Positions 11,766 to 23,797 of a stretch of DNA of 64,000 bases are shown one piece after another (the first letter of the stretch is position 1; each line of letters starts with the position of its first letter). The DNA lies in NCBI GenBank assembly GCA_023078685.1, contig JALGAS010000001.1, positions 6,386,001 to 6,450,000 on the forward strand. Reading direction: 5' to 3'. Position numbers and translations under genes: made by a program. Source of the DNA: Neopestalotiopsis rosae (lineage: Eukaryota > Ascomycota > Sordariomycetes > Amphisphaeriales > Sporocadaceae). A model generated the notes under the pieces. That model saw nothing but the letters and a program-made list of their open reading frames with translations. It had not been told where the DNA came from and made no database searches.

Positions 11766-14700
11766 CTATGCATCCTCCAACTCTAACTCCAACAGCTCAC
11801 TAGATGAAACCGGATGATCTACCAAATCACTAGCTTGGATCCTGCCAGCGTAGCAACTTGTACTCGAGTAATACAGTGGATGCTTCCAATTGCCATGGTC
11901 GAGAAGGTCTGAACCTATCGAACGAAGATGTTCTTCGATCAATGTTTGGATGGTGGTGCGTTTCTTCAAATGGGCATGCATCAGTGCCCTTGCAAATGCT
12001 TCCTCGCGCTCCTCAAATTGTAACAACCAAGCGACTGTATCAAGCCTTCCCGCACTAGCTGCGCATTCCAAGGAGTTATCATGTCTTCCTAATTCAGCGC
12101 CGGCTGCACGAAGTAGGAGAAGAAGCGGGATATTTCCTTGGGCCGCAAGCACTGCCGAAGGCGTAGATGGAAAGAGCCTGTCGGGATGGAATATGGAGGG
12201 GCCAAACATTTCTGGAGATTTAAACCAATTTGGAGTGACACCTCGGTCGAGTAGAGTTTTAATCCTGTCAATGTCGCTCTCGTGGCACGCCGCCATCAGC
12301 GAACCGCCATATGGAGCCTGATACCATGCTCGCTTGTCGATAACAGTCTTATATCCGAGAAGCAGCTCCGTCACAGCTTCGTGCTTATCACTGCTTATCG
12401 TCAAGTGTGATATATCGCGAAGAGCATCTTCCAGATTTGCGTCGAAACCATCAGTTCCTACACTAGCATCTAGCAGGATTTTAAGTAGTTGTAAGTGTTG
12501 CTCTAGGAGTGACCGATGGACAATAGAATAAATGCGTTCCTGCCAGAAGCCTTTGATCGCCAATCTGAGAGCCGGTAGACTATCTGCCCCAGTCCGACCA
12601 GGTTCAGCGCCGTTCCTCAAGAGACATTTGACAATCTCAATTTTCGTGGACATTTCTGCCTCCAAATCTCCTTCGAAGGGGCTCTTCAAGTGACAAGCAA
12701 ATTGGAGGGCATTGTAGCGAGCGCCGCGGTTTGTATTGGCTCCTTTCTCAATGAAGTATCGCACAACATCGATACGGTTTGCTGAGATTGCAGCTAGGAG
12801 TGGTGTCAAGTATTTGCAATAAATATGATGGTGGCATGTGGCAAAATGCCAAGACAATGGTTGTTTGGAGTCACAGAACTTTGCTGGTGTGTTGCAGTCG
12901 ATACCAGAATCGCACAGGTGTTGAAGGAATTTCGTAGGTGCACCGACTTTGATGAAATACACCAGAACAAAGTCTTTGATCACAGACTGTCCACTTTGGT
13001 CGATCATGGCATTACACGGCTCGAACAAAGGTAGATCCGTTATCTTCGCAGGCTCGAACAATGATATTGTGAGCTCAGGAGGGATAACGCTCTGGCAACC
13101 AATCGAAACATAATCCATAAAGATACCGCACAGGGATTTACCCTCTGGCCGAATGTTGTGCGCCAGCAACCATTCTAGCCTCTGAGTGTCAAAGGCAACG
13201 GATCGTCTCAAATCCTGAACCAAATTCAGGGTTTCGACGCATTTGGAAATGCTGGCACCGTGTGCGATCAGCCAGTCCAATGTTTCGATACTTGCAGGGT
13301 CGTGTCCTAGAACTAAGCCACTACTTCTATCGACAAAAGGCTCGGCCATTGCCGCAAGAATGAGAATATTCCAGTGAATAGGTCCGGTCCGTAGGCTGTA
13401 ATTGATATTGCCCAATAGGCTCAGGAGCAGCGTCATGAAATGATGATCATTCTCTCGGGCAGCTTGCGCAAAAGCCGAGATGAGGAAAGGCTTCTGTAAT
13501 TGCACTCCAGTCTGAAGAAGGAGATTCAAAGAATTGGATGTTCTGCAAATACCAAGTATTACATATGTAGACGGGTTTATTGACCAAGCTTTGGGAGGTA
13601 TTGATTGAAGGATATGACGAGCGACCGGATGGGAAGGCTGTTCCACGATGAGCGCAAGGTACTTTTCCAAGATGACGTTTCGCGGAACAAACGACTCGAT
13701 ACGCGCATATTCCAATCCATTGTGTCCGAAGTCGATGTATAATAGTTCTCTTGGCTCGTGCAGGTCGAGCCCTGCTTTGATCATATTCAAGAGAATTTCA
13801 GGCTTGTCAATAGCCTTCATCAATGCAGTGCTCTCGACGGAGAGACGTTCCGCTGAGGTTGACGCTTGGAAGCTCTGAAGTAGATTCGCTAACTCTCCAG
13901 CGCTGTTGCCTGCTGCTCGAAGTATCCCATAGACTGTTGGTCGTCCGAGACAGGGTTTTGCGTAATCTTGGATCAAATGTATTGCTTCTTGGCAATTTGT
14001 TTGCCATACCATGTCTGAGATGGTATCCTGTGACCTATCTGCGATGGGATCTCGTGACGCGTCCACAGAAAAGCCTTGTCGTGGTGCATCGTAGAAAGGG
14101 ACATCAACTTTGGCGCCCAGCTCGAGTAATTTATGTAAAATCTGAAGCCGAGAGTCAAGATTTACGTTGTTGTGGAACAACGAATGTAGAAGATGCCCTA
14201 CTGCAGTACAACCATTGATTCGTCTCTCAAAGTTTGCACCACCCTCAATGAGCACATCAACAGTTTCGACATGGCCCCTGACTACAGACTCAACGAGTGG
14301 CGATGGACCCAACTCAATCTCAAGCTTTCTGAGGTATCTACCAGAGGGACGATATGTGTAATGACTATAATATGTGTCATGACTACGATATTGGTGGTAC
14401 CACGATGGTTGGGTTCGCTCGCGAGTATTGGTCCAAAGCCTGTAGTGATGTCGAGATCGCGATTCCCATCGAAGATCTCCATCCCCGGCGGTGTCTGCAG
14501 ATATTCCAAGTTTCATGAGTTTGCAGCACAAAACTGCAGAACCCAGTGCTGCGGCCTGGGTTAGCCATCTGCGCCCATGTTGGTCCAGCCATTTGGCGTG
14601 ATCGCTGGCAAGGCTGACGACTGCATCGAACAAACGCCGTGCGTAGAGTGTGAAGGCGCAATCAGCCAACAACACCAAAGTCGACTGAATAGTGTGACTC

Positions 14701-16085
14701 GGAATTTTCAAGATTGCTCCCACGGTAGACCATGACGTATTCTGTGATACAAGTTCACGCACACACTCCAACGCTTCCTCTTGAGCGGGATTGTTCGAGA
14801 AGAGATACAGAACGCCGTTGATTACATGAAAACGTCTCTGGATGTGGATAAGGGTGCATCAAGTGGAGGTGCCGTTACTTGATCAATTTCTTGGACAGAC
14901 CATGTCGATCTTTGGTGGCGGTGTTCTGACGAGCTCAAATAGTGCAATAATGGAGGGTCCCCGGTATTAATCAAGAAATCTTCGTGGGACAACCAAGAAT
15001 TGTCGCCGTCCTGACAGTAAGGACCTAGAGATTGGTTAGGAGTGTTTCGGGATATCTTTGGCCGGTATTCTTACGAGATGCAGCGGGATCAATAAAAGCT
15101 CGCATGATTGGTAGATGACCCAGCATCGAGGACCATAACTTTCGAAATTCGGGATCCACCACGAGAATGCCTGTGACGGAGCGATTACGAGTGAGTCTTG
15201 ATGTCAAGAAATCAAACGTCATCTGGAGCCTATCGGGGAGCCTTGATGTGATGTGTGATACTTGTTTAGCCGTGCTGAAGAATGAAGACTCGGCCACTTC
15301 CATGGACATCTCAGAAGATCCGAAGCAATTATCGACGAGAGGCGGATCCAATGCAGAAAAATTGCCAATCTGATTTGAGCCGATTTTATGAGAGGAGTGA
15401 AAGCTGCCTGGAGATTGTATGTCGCTTGAAAATGACTGCATAGTCAGATTTGCATCACTCACGAAGAGCTGTGGTACAGCAGGACCGATGGCGAGTATCT
15501 GACGGTCATCCATCGTAATTTCTTGCGATACGGGTCTTATTTCGACCCCTTCCGGTAAGCTTGATGCACCTAAATGGCATGAGTTTCCGTTGAAGTAGTC
15601 AAACAGGCTGAAGTACCTGTTGCGATGCTACGCTCCCCTCTCTTCTTCGCATATCTGTTTATCCATTTCCTCAACTTCTTCTCTGAAATCAGCTTGCCAC
15701 ACAGCAGAACTTCAACCTTCGGATTTCCTAGGCGCGAGATGTGGTCGCTTATGGCAATCCATTCGAACGATTTGAGATTCTTCTTCAGGCAAAGCTCATC
15801 TCTGAGTTTGCTTTCGTAGGTGCTCAATCTGAGTGTGTCAGAATTTGTCAATTCAAGGATGATAAAGATGAAAAGGCAACATTACGGTGTTTGAGGAAAG
15901 CCATAATTCTTCTCGGCTATCTCCTTCACCTGCGGTAAACTCTTGTTTTCGTTAAGGTAAAGTTGGAAGAACATTGGTTTATGCTCTTTCCAGATTGATG
16001 GTTGCGTCATACCAGACACTTGTGAGAAGGCTCTCGATACAGCTGAGGAGGCATGGACGAGTGCCTCATGCTTGTTCGTATCCAT
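11766..16085 (-). CDS. Clr5-domain ankyrin-repeat protein, five exons
   Basis: Proposed exons are 16085-15886, 15828-15617, 15569-15075, 15024-14879 and 14837-11766. Introns are 57, 47, 50 and 41 nt and all phases agree, giving 1374 residues. Exons 1-2 rebuild a Clr5 domain (about residues 32-90): 'WKEHKPMFFQLYLNENKSLP', 'EKNYGFPQTPLSTYESKLRD' and 'LKKNLKSFEW' match its pattern of a Trp start, a GF..S..Y core and a final KN. The middle (about 150-350) has no domain that I recognise. The large last exon carries scattered ankyrin repeats, for example 'VVRGHVETVDVLIEGGANFE', 'ANRIDVVRYFIEKGANTNRG' and 'SDIDRIKTLLDRGVTPNW'. Clr5 in fission yeast acts in gene silencing; in filamentous fungi the domain heads many ankyrin proteins of unknown role. 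The 41-nt fourth intron is near the lower size limit, but reading through it meets TAA. Confidence 0.8.
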
Positions 16086-17138
16086 GGCGGATATGCTTTC
16101 AAAATGGAAAAGAAGCTTGCATCATTCATGGGCGTTCATTGTTCTGAGCTATTTTGGAATTCTTCAACCTGGCACAAATCGAGAAAATCGGTACGCTTGA
16201 GGCCAGTAATGGAACCTTGGGCCTGGCGGTCTTGTCCAGCAACTCTACAGGCAAGATATCCAAAATCTTAGTGCTAGACCGAAAGCGTCTGTGTGCGCCC
16301 AATTTCTGGCCGGGGTGCTCTCTGTACGAAGTACCTATCCAACACCAATTGTATGCCTGAGAATCAGGCTCCGCCCCATGCACTCTGCATTGCCAAGCGA
16401 CAAGACAGGCGTTGTGCTACGGGCGCCCAATCCCGGGGGGGGTTTCCTAGAATCTGAAAAGAAATTACGTATTGAGCTGAAGCTAGCCGATTTGGCGGTA
16501 TGTGCTGAACCATCGCGCTCCGAGAATTTTCGGTGTCTTGCTTTGCTTAGAAACGGAGTGGGTATCAGGAGAACATGTGGTGGTGGTTCCTGAGAGCAAT
16601 GGATAATGACGGGATGCTAAGGCTCTGGTAGTCTACCTAGGAACAGCCGCCTAATTGTAGGCACATCACCACTTTACAACTAGGAAACGACGACGCCTAC
16701 CTCATCATCACCATCAAAAAGCCTATTAGCTACAGTATTTTGCGTGGCCGTGCAAAAAGTTTTACCGATAGTAAATGAAACATGAAGGAGGGCGGATGGG
16801 GTGGTGCTGGTCTTGGCTCTGGATGCATGGCCATATTACAGGGCCACCAGGCTGGCAGACTTCGATTGGAAACGCAGTCGCAGATGTCCAATTTCTGCTC
16901 TTAGGCAGAGCTGAATTCGATATCCGAATCCAAAATCTGCTTTGGCCATACCCTTCAGGGATCAAGACTTGATGTGGCTAAATCAATACTTATGTCACAA
17001 TGATAGCCAAATCCTGGCCCGACAAGATTTTGGACAAAATGGTCGAGCATAAGGGACGCTCGCTCAGCATACCAGGCTGCATGGGAGAGCATCCAGCTTG
17101 GTTGCATACGCCGCCACAGCAATCGCAGCACCCTAGAA
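16086..17138. other. Intergenic region, no clear gene
   Basis: Upstream of the Clr5-ankyrin gene. Several ORFs of 65-100 codons overlap on both strands but show no family features or consistent splice structure. Confidence 0.5.
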
Positions 17139-17481
17139 ATGGCTTTGTCAGACGAAGCGATCATTGGTCTATCGGCACTCCTCATAAGCACTGTACCAAC
17201 TGTGCTAATGATTCTACGTTTTGTGTGGAAAAGACTCCGGTGAGAACCAACTCGTAAAGTGTCCCCACCTCCCCGAGAACAAAGCCCATCTGACTTCGAG
17301 ACCAGAGCCGGAACGTTATCCCCTTGGTGCTCAACATCAACGGCTGTTGCGCGCACGGGCGCAAGGGTCGAACGCCGTCCCCGATCTTCTCGACCTGGAG
17401 GCTGGACCTGGTCGCTGTGTAGTTGCAGTAAGTGGATGTCTCATCCGACCAAGAAAATCAATTCTGATGATCGTGTACTAG
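17139..17481 (+). CDS. Possible small one-helix membrane protein (hypothetical)
   Basis: A tentative two-exon gene: 17139-17239 and 17301-17481 with a 61-nt intron (GTGAGA to GAG, CTGAC branch-like site near the end), giving 93 residues. Exon 1 begins 'MALSDEAIIGLSALLIS' and forms one hydrophobic helix followed by a basic cluster ('RFVWKRLR'), a plan common in short fungal proteins. Exon 2 is charged and has no recognised domain. Without the intron the frame ends after 34 residues. I do not recognise the protein. It may be a real small gene or the decayed start of one. Confidence 0.3.
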
Positions 17482-18048
17482 CTGGGGTTGAACGGCGTAG
17501 CAATCTACTATCTGTAGGATCGAAACTGTGATCTATAAGTCCGCTAAAAACAGCCATCCCGATCGCAACCTGCATGTGGGGTCACCTATACCAGCAACAT
17601 GATGTCGCAAGATCACAAACTTCTTTGCACTCACGGCCTTCAGAAAACAGTATTCTTGCCCTTCATTGTTCGGACGGATGATCGGGGTGTTGACCATGCG
17701 TAAGGCTTCTCTAGTCACGTCGAAGCAATAGCGCGGGTAGCATGGCCAGATACTTACTTTACGCAGTTGGTATGGTTCTGGGTGGTGGTTTGAGAATTAT
17801 ACGTAAACTTTTAAATTAGTGGTCGAATATCGATTTAGACGATTATTCAATCTGACTTCGACAAGCCAACCTTTTGTACAAATGCATGATCTTTGAATTT
17901 GATGATATGTATTAATATCCGTGGTATATGTATCATTGAAGCCATGGTAGCCACTTCAGCCAGAGCAATGCTATTCCTTTTCGTGCCAGTACCAATTCAT
18001 GAACGTCAACTTGCATTTCCAACAACTCGTATATACATAGACACTGCA
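17482..18048. other. Intergenic region, nothing recognised
   Basis: AT-rich, and includes the 3' UTR of the minus-strand gene at 18049-18981. No coding features are seen. Confidence 0.5.
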
Positions 18049-18981
18049 CTAATTACGGCCCAACCATTGCATACCTGCCGCCAGTGGGTTACGGCGCGAA
18101 AGGCCCATGCCAGCCGAAGTCTGGGTACCACTGGCCGCGCTCTCGGCAGCAAGTGCGGTTCCGGTTCCGGTACCATCCGTACTGGTTGCCGTGGCGGTCG
18201 AAACAGTGGTGGCAGAGGAAGACGATGGCTTGGGGCACGGGTTTTCGTAAACGTATTGCTCGGGATCGCCACTGCAAGTGCTAGCGGCTGATGCATTGTA
18301 CGAGCCGCTGTCGTACATCCAACAGGAACCCGAGGCATACGGGTCGTTGTCGTCGTTGTTCGGGTTGAAGACGACGTACTCGCAGGCATCGGCCTCGACG
18401 CACTGGCTCAAGCAGTCGACTGCGCCCTTGCTGGCAGAGCAGCTGGAGAAGCAGTTATCATCTGGAGTTGGGTAGTCGCAGACTTCCGCAACGGCCGTGG
18501 GCGTCTCGGTTGCTGCGCATGCAGCAGTCGTTGTGCTTCCGCCGGTGCATGTTGGCTTGTCATATACTTGCAGGTAGGGGCTAGAACAGCCAGAAGTGCT
18601 GCCCAGGGACTCGTCATAGTCTTCCCCAGGGTAGAGCCAACATGTACCTGTGAGAATGAATTAGCCGCAATCCTTTGCCCGTTCCGTCGAGTGCACCATA
18701 CCTGAACCTGTTGTTGGGTTGCCTGGATTGAAGACGACAAAGCTGCAGGGAGGGTTGTTGTTGCAGTACTCCCAGCAGTGGGCTACGCTGTCCTCGGCGA
18801 CGGCCCAGATACCGGGGTCTTCATAATCGCAAAGCTTGGTAATGAGGGAAGCAGTACATGTTGCTTCTGCCGAGGTTGTAGTAGCGCTGATTGTAGTAGT
18901 AGGAGTGCCAGTGGTTGTTTGAGCAAGGACTGCTTGAACTTGCAACAGGCCGACGGCGGCCTCGAAAGCAGTAAACTTCAT
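18049..18981 (-). CDS. Secreted cysteine-rich protein with duplicated domain
   Basis: Exons are 18981-18702 and 18647-18049 (54-nt intron, GTATGG to CAG), giving 292 residues. A signal peptide ('MKFTAFEAAVGLLQVQAVLA') and a Thr-rich linker lead to two related cysteine modules. Each starts near 'CDY', has a 'C...C' pair, then a shared 'VVFNP.N' motif and a 'SG.CW.Y' close: copy 1 has 'CSFVVFNPGNP' and 'GTCWLYPGEDYDE', copy 2 has 'CEYVVFNPNND' and 'GSCWMYDSGSY'. The tail is Ser/Thr/Ala-rich, without a clear hydrophobic GPI signal. The module resembles PAN/apple-like cysteine folds seen in secreted fungal proteins, but I do not assign it to a named family. It is probably a cell-wall or secreted protein, since the linkers look heavily O-glycosylated. 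Confidence 0.75.
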
Positions 18982-20402
18982 TGCAGCGAGTGTATTACAA
19001 GAGGTAACGAACGCGTGTATACAATTGAAACGAAAGGCGAAGTGATCAACAGAATTGGAATTAAATCTGCCGCGAGAAGCAATGGGATATTTAATGGGGG
19101 AAAGGGGCCAATGCTCTCTAAATTAAACTATTCGAACAAACTTGCTATTCCCACCGTAAGCTTACCAACTAGACTTATTTCAAGGGTTTCCATCGTGAAC
19201 TAGGTGGGATTGGTGATAGTACGGCGCAGCACTTAATATTAAGACTGACGCGGTCTCTGTTCGGCGCTGGAGTCTAGGCGCTTGGCGTTTGCGGCACAGC
19301 TTATAGTGGCTATAGTGGATAATCCCCGGGCGCCACCAGCTGTAGGGCGGCCCAGATAGGACCCCGAGAACTGTGAATATCTTCATTCAAGCTTTCCAGC
19401 CATGTTCTATCAAGAGAGCTATCTACAACCGTTTGATAAGTTTTCAGGGATAAGTCTACATGTTGTCATAATTCATGTCTACTCTGCTACTGGTGACAAA
19501 TTGCAAGCCATCATGATGAGAACAGTTTAAACCCAAACAAATACGAAGCACCACGGAATAAATCAGCTGGTGAAAGCGATGACATTCACAAATCACTGCC
19601 AATAGTAGGCGACCGTGCCATATACTTTGACTCATATTGGTTGTGACTAATGTGCTGCGCCTCTGGGTAATTGGGGCTGAAATCCTTCTAAGTGAGCAGT
19701 TGCTGGGTTCTTTTCTTCAGCATGTGCCACATTTCGGCATTTCACTCCTCGTATACAAGAAAAAAAAAAAGATCACGAGGTTGCGTTGATGCGGCAAAGA
19801 TCCTTTAGCTTCAATCCGTTCTATAATCAGCCATTTCAAAACTTGTTGAAAAAATAAGAGAAGACGGTAGTAACTCCAGTGCTCAGCGGACCAGCCTTGG
19901 CAGGGATCTTATCCTTGCTCGGCTGATGCTTCTTTTGACTGCACCATACCTTTCGTCGGGATCCTGGAACTTGGCCTTGCTTGTCATCCCGGTTCATGTC
20001 TCGCACTATTCTTTGACCTGCTTATCTACGTCCTCTACATTGGAGCCTTCTGCTTTACTCACTCACGCGATTACAGGTTGCACATAATGAGGGGTTTTCG
20101 TTGAACAACGGGCAGGCCCTTCGGCAAGGTTCAACGTGGGATGGCCAAAGATGCCGCACTACTGCCTCCCCCTTCTCACGGAATATATCCTCGCCCTGAG
20201 GGCCTTTCCTCGGCTTCGTGCGCTTCCGATCAGTTTCAACGCATCTCGCTTGGCACTCTATCGAAGAAATTGGACTCTACGGCGTTCTCGCATGATCAGA
20301 TGCCATGCTGCGCGACATCTTTCATCAAACCATCACCTCGGTATATCGCAGCGAGCCCCTCCACCCTCAGATGCCCATAATGCCCGGGGTAGCAAGTTCA
20401 GC
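18982..20402. other. Divergent promoter region, no gene seen
   Basis: Lies between the secreted cysteine-rich gene (minus) and the ankyrin gene (plus). It includes an 11-A run near 19760. From about 20151 the ankyrin frame is open upstream of the chosen start; that part may be leader or an N-terminal extension. Confidence 0.45.
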
Positions 20403-22091
20403 ATGCCCCGCCTGCACGAAGCCGTCATTGCTGGCAACTCTGTAGCGGAGCTCGACCGGCTCGTGCGCTCGGGTGATGGTGATGTGAATCAGCCCGACTC
20501 CGAGGGCCGCCTGGCTCTCCACGCGCTCTGTGCCGTGGGGTACTACGAGGCAGAGCTGCCCGTCCACTTGATGGAACAATTGAGATGGCTGATTTCGCGG
20601 ACCGCCGACGTGGATGCGCGGGATCGCGACGGCGCCAGCGCTTTGCACTTGGCCTCCATGATGTCCGAGTACCTGGTCAAGGAACTGCTGGCCGCCGGCG
20701 CTAACCAGGCGGGCACGACCTCTGAGGGCCTGGCGCCGCTGCACTTAGCTGCTCGAGCTCGGCAGAGCAACATCATTGGCATGCTTCTATCGGCGATGGC
20801 AGGGCGCAGTGATAACGTCGATGCCCGGGACCAGCACGGCCGCACGCCATTGCACTATGCCTGCCGCTCCGGCCGTTTCGAAACCGTGTCACTTCTCCTG
20901 GCGGCCGGTGCGGACCCCACGGCGCGAGATGTGAATGAAAGGACGCCGCTCGATGCGTGCACCGAATTTGAGGAGGAACAGGCCCTCTGGTCCGACTACG
21001 GCAAACCAGATCTCTTTGAGTCCCAGGACCTCATGAAAACCATGATACCGGACGACTGGTGCGCGAATGCAGTTGGCGGCATCAAGCTAAATGACCCGTT
21101 ACGTCCGTGGGTTGCCCCGGGCAGAGTCTTGCACCAGTGTCTGAAGCAGACATACGGAGATCCCGTGCCGGTGAAGAGGTTCGGTATCCGGTCGGTCCAA
21201 GACACGGCCGGTCTTCATGACGTTCTGCCTCTACTACTTGGCTCGCTGCTCAAGCGTGGCGAAAACTTTCCTGACTTGAAACATCGAATCGAGGAAGGCA
21301 TTCGACTTTCCGAGTCCAAGAGGATGACGTACACTGCAAAATCTTTCCGTCATCTACTATCACATGGTGCTTTCAATGGTTCATCTACAGCATCACCTGA
21401 AGATAACTCTGCCATGGAGCTTTTACGACGCTGCCAGGACGACCTACAAGAAGCCTACGGCTCACTCTCACACCAACGTCGGGACTATGTCAGCCTGACC
21501 GTGGTGGAGTACCTGCTTCGCCAGCGAGAAATCCAGTTCCTTTATCGAATCTTCCGTTATGACGACCAATTGCCGCCACTGCGCGAGGAAGACGTCGGAA
21601 ATATCGCTCGCCTTCTCGCACGACACGGCTTCGCGTCGCTTATGGAGACTCTGATCAGCTCCAGATACGGACCCAAGATTGCCGACGACATCAGCGGCCC
21701 CTCGACCTCGGTCGACCCGATACTGGTGGTAGCCTGTCGCAGAGAGCTGCCAAACATGGACGTGGTCCGTCTGCTTGTGGAACAGGGCGGCGTGGACGTC
21801 AACGCCCAGAGCCGCACAGGCGAAGAGGCCTTTGCGGATATCAACCGGCCCGGCGAGGTCTACGAGGATGACGCGGTGCAGGCTGGGACGAACACGGCGC
21901 TCCACGAGCTGGCCAAGGGCTCCCATTGGTGGCAGGTGGACCAAGGCATCCCGTATCTGGTATTGTCGGGCGCCGACCTGGGGCAGAGGAACGAGGATGG
22001 TCAGACGCCGCTAGAGCTTGCTCAGAATATGCCCGAGGAGACGTTTACTAAGGAGGCAACCAGGGCACTGGAGACCTCCTCGAACACATGA
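20403..22091 (+). CDS. Ankyrin-repeat protein
   Basis: An intronless gene. The chosen start ATG 20403 gives 562 residues beginning 'MPRLHEAVIAGNSVAELDRL', which is itself the first ankyrin helix pair. The frame stays open upstream, and an ATG at 20151 would add 84 residues of Arg-rich sequence without family features. At least four ankyrin repeats follow: 'DSEGRLALHALCAVG', 'DRDGASALHLASMMSEYLVK', 'TSEGLAPLHLAARARQSNII' and 'DQHGRTPLHYACRSGRFETV'. A long region without clear repeats comes next, then two more near the C-terminus ('NTALHELAKGSHWW', 'NEDGQTPLELAQNMPEE'). Ankyrin repeats bind other proteins, so the partner decides the role. No enzymatic or DNA-binding domain is seen. It is not a close copy of the Clr5-ankyrin protein at 11766-16085. 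Confidence 0.85.
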   Translation: MPRLHEAVIAGNSVAELDRLVRSGDGDVNQPDSEGRLALHALCAVGYYEAELPVHLMEQLRWLISRTADVDARDRDGASALHLASMMSEYLVKELLAAGANQAGTTSEGLAPLHLAARARQSNIIGMLLSAMAGRSDNVDARDQHGRTPLHYACRSGRFETVSLLLAAGADPTARDVNERTPLDACTEFEEEQALWSDYGKPDLFESQDLMKTMIPDDWCANAVGGIKLNDPLRPWVAPGRVLHQCLKQTYGDPVPVKRFGIRSVQDTAGLHDVLPLLLGSLLKRGENFPDLKHRIEEGIRLSESKRMTYTAKSFRHLLSHGAFNGSSTASPEDNSAMELLRRCQDDLQEAYGSLSHQRRDYVSLTVVEYLLRQREIQFLYRIFRYDDQLPPLREEDVGNIARLLARHGFASLMETLISSRYGPKIADDISGPSTSVDPILVVACRRELPNMDVVRLLVEQGGVDVNAQSRTGEEAFADINRPGEVYEDDAVQAGTNTALHELAKGSHWWQVDQGIPYLVLSGADLGQRNEDGQTPLELAQNMPEETFTKEATRALETSSNT

Positions 22092-22969
22092 TTTATTCGT
22101 GCTCAGGCGTCAATAATTAGCGTTGGTGTTCTTTCATGTACATAGGTAGTTTGTCAGAGTCGTTCATCACAGAGTTGTACTGCTGATTATGATAAAGCAC
22201 GATGACCACCCTCTGGGCGAATTCTACCTATACTGGTCAGATGCTGTGACGTTCAACCAATGGCATCAGCATCGCAACCATTGTCGACTTCAGTACCAGG
22301 CTGGAAGAGTTAGTCAGAAGCTTCGATATAGTGAACGAGTCGATATGGTGTAGTATCGCTTGATTTATTTCGGAGGCAAATTTCAAATGCCAGTGCTTAA
22401 GCTCACAATATGAGTACCTACTATGGCTAGCGCTGTCTAGACGCTAGGCAACTGCATACCGTGGCACTAATTGAACGCGAGAAGGCTTCCTACCCCACTA
22501 CAAGCTCTATAATGTTAACCCAGCCGTCACCGATCTGAGGACTAATCCAGCGGGTATAGGACACTGCCACGCAAACGGGTGTCTCGGGCAGTCGCATGCA
22601 AGATACTTACTGTGTACAGGTAACTCATACTACCTACTCTGTACCTACCTGGCAAGCAGGTACTGTACGTGGGCAAACCAAACCAATCCCCCACCCGCAT
22701 TGCTTTTCGTTCTGTCCACAGGGTTGTAGGAAGAACAACCAACAGCCCACACATCAAGAGTTTTGCTATGAAAACTCAACTCACCAACGACAGTTGATCC
22801 CGCTTGCCTCCCTTGTTTCCCTATCTCGCCTATTTCTCTCTATCTCGTGTCTGATCCTCCGAGCCAAATATCGTCCCGTCCCGATTCTGCCTCTCCATCT
22901 GAGCAAGAGGTTCTTATCCATTCTCAAGACGCCATAGTTGGAGTTGCATTCTCTTTAATTGCCCCCATC
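22092..22969. other. Intergenic region, no gene seen
   Basis: Contains several TACCTACCT-type direct repeats around 22630-22660 and the CT-rich leader of the GNAT gene (22800-22870). An in-frame extension upstream of 22970 has no family features. Confidence 0.45.
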
Positions 22970-23666
22970 ATGGCCATAAATATTGCGCAGGCTACCCTGG
23001 AAGATCTCCCCGCCCTGGCCGAGGTCAACCGGTCGTCTTATTCTGACGAGGCCGCCTCGAGGTTCGCACACAAGAACTGGCGAGATGAGAAGCATATGTA
23101 CGAATTCTTCAAGGGCAGACTCTCCGGCCGCTTCAATGATGAAGCTACACAGGTACTCAAGGCCGTCGATGGAGACACGGATAAGATAGTCGGGTTTGCC
23201 TGCTTCACCTTGGAAACAGGTAATGAGACGGGACCTACTCCGACCGCCATGATGGCGCAGAAGATGCCACCTTCCATGAACAAGGACTTCATCGTAGCGG
23301 CGGGCACTGAAATGGAAAATCTCCGGGAACACATGAGAGGCGAGAAGCATTATTGTAAGTCGCCCCCACAACCGCTCAACTGTCGGCATCGCCTGACAAA
23401 GGACAGACCTCTCTACTTTTGCCGTTGCGTCCGAGTGCCAGGGACGGGGAATTGGCTCGCAGCTACTCAAATATTGCCTTGAGATATCGGACAAGGCCAG
23501 TCTCCCATGCTGGCTGATCGCTTTTCCCGCATCATACCAGTTGTACCTGCGATTCGGCTTTGAGAATGTTGACCATCGAGATATCGATTTGAATGCTTGG
23601 GACAACCACAGATTCCGGGGTTATGGCATCTACCGCAACTACGCCATGGTGCGACGGCCTCAGTGA
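22970..23666 (+). CDS. GNAT-family N-acetyltransferase
   Basis: Exons are 22970-23354 and 23407-23666 (52-nt intron, GTAAGT to CAG), giving 214 residues. The start 'MAINIAQATLEDLPALAEV' is the usual first strand and helix of fungal GNAT proteins. Exon 2 carries the acetyl-CoA binding motif A: 'STFAVASECQGRGIGSQLL', with the Q-x-x-G-x-G loop, then 'ASYQLYLRFGFENVD', the typical motif B region. The splice joins Tyr to this block; reading on through the intron loses the motif. The fold transfers an acetyl group from acetyl-CoA to an amine, and the substrate is not predictable. The next gene is convergent (minus), so they do not share a promoter. Confidence 0.9.
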
Positions 23667-23797
23667 TCGGGAGATGTAGATAGATTAGACGCCACACGAT
23701 TCAAGGCTATGCTGCACAGGGCTAAGTTCTAGAATACGGTATATATTGCAGCCAAGTGGTATTTATCCCGGACTGAAGATGCTCTCTTGTCTCGTGC

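Noticed and set aside
16126..16593. ORFs of 68-100 codons on both strands upstream of the Clr5-ankyrin gene
   Set aside because: No motifs, no plausible splice structure, and mutually overlapping.
20136..20402. N-terminal extension of the ankyrin protein from the first open codon
   Set aside because: The first codon is GTG, and the added Arg-rich sequence has no family match. An internal ATG at 20403 starts directly in an ankyrin unit. The ATG at 20151 remains possible.
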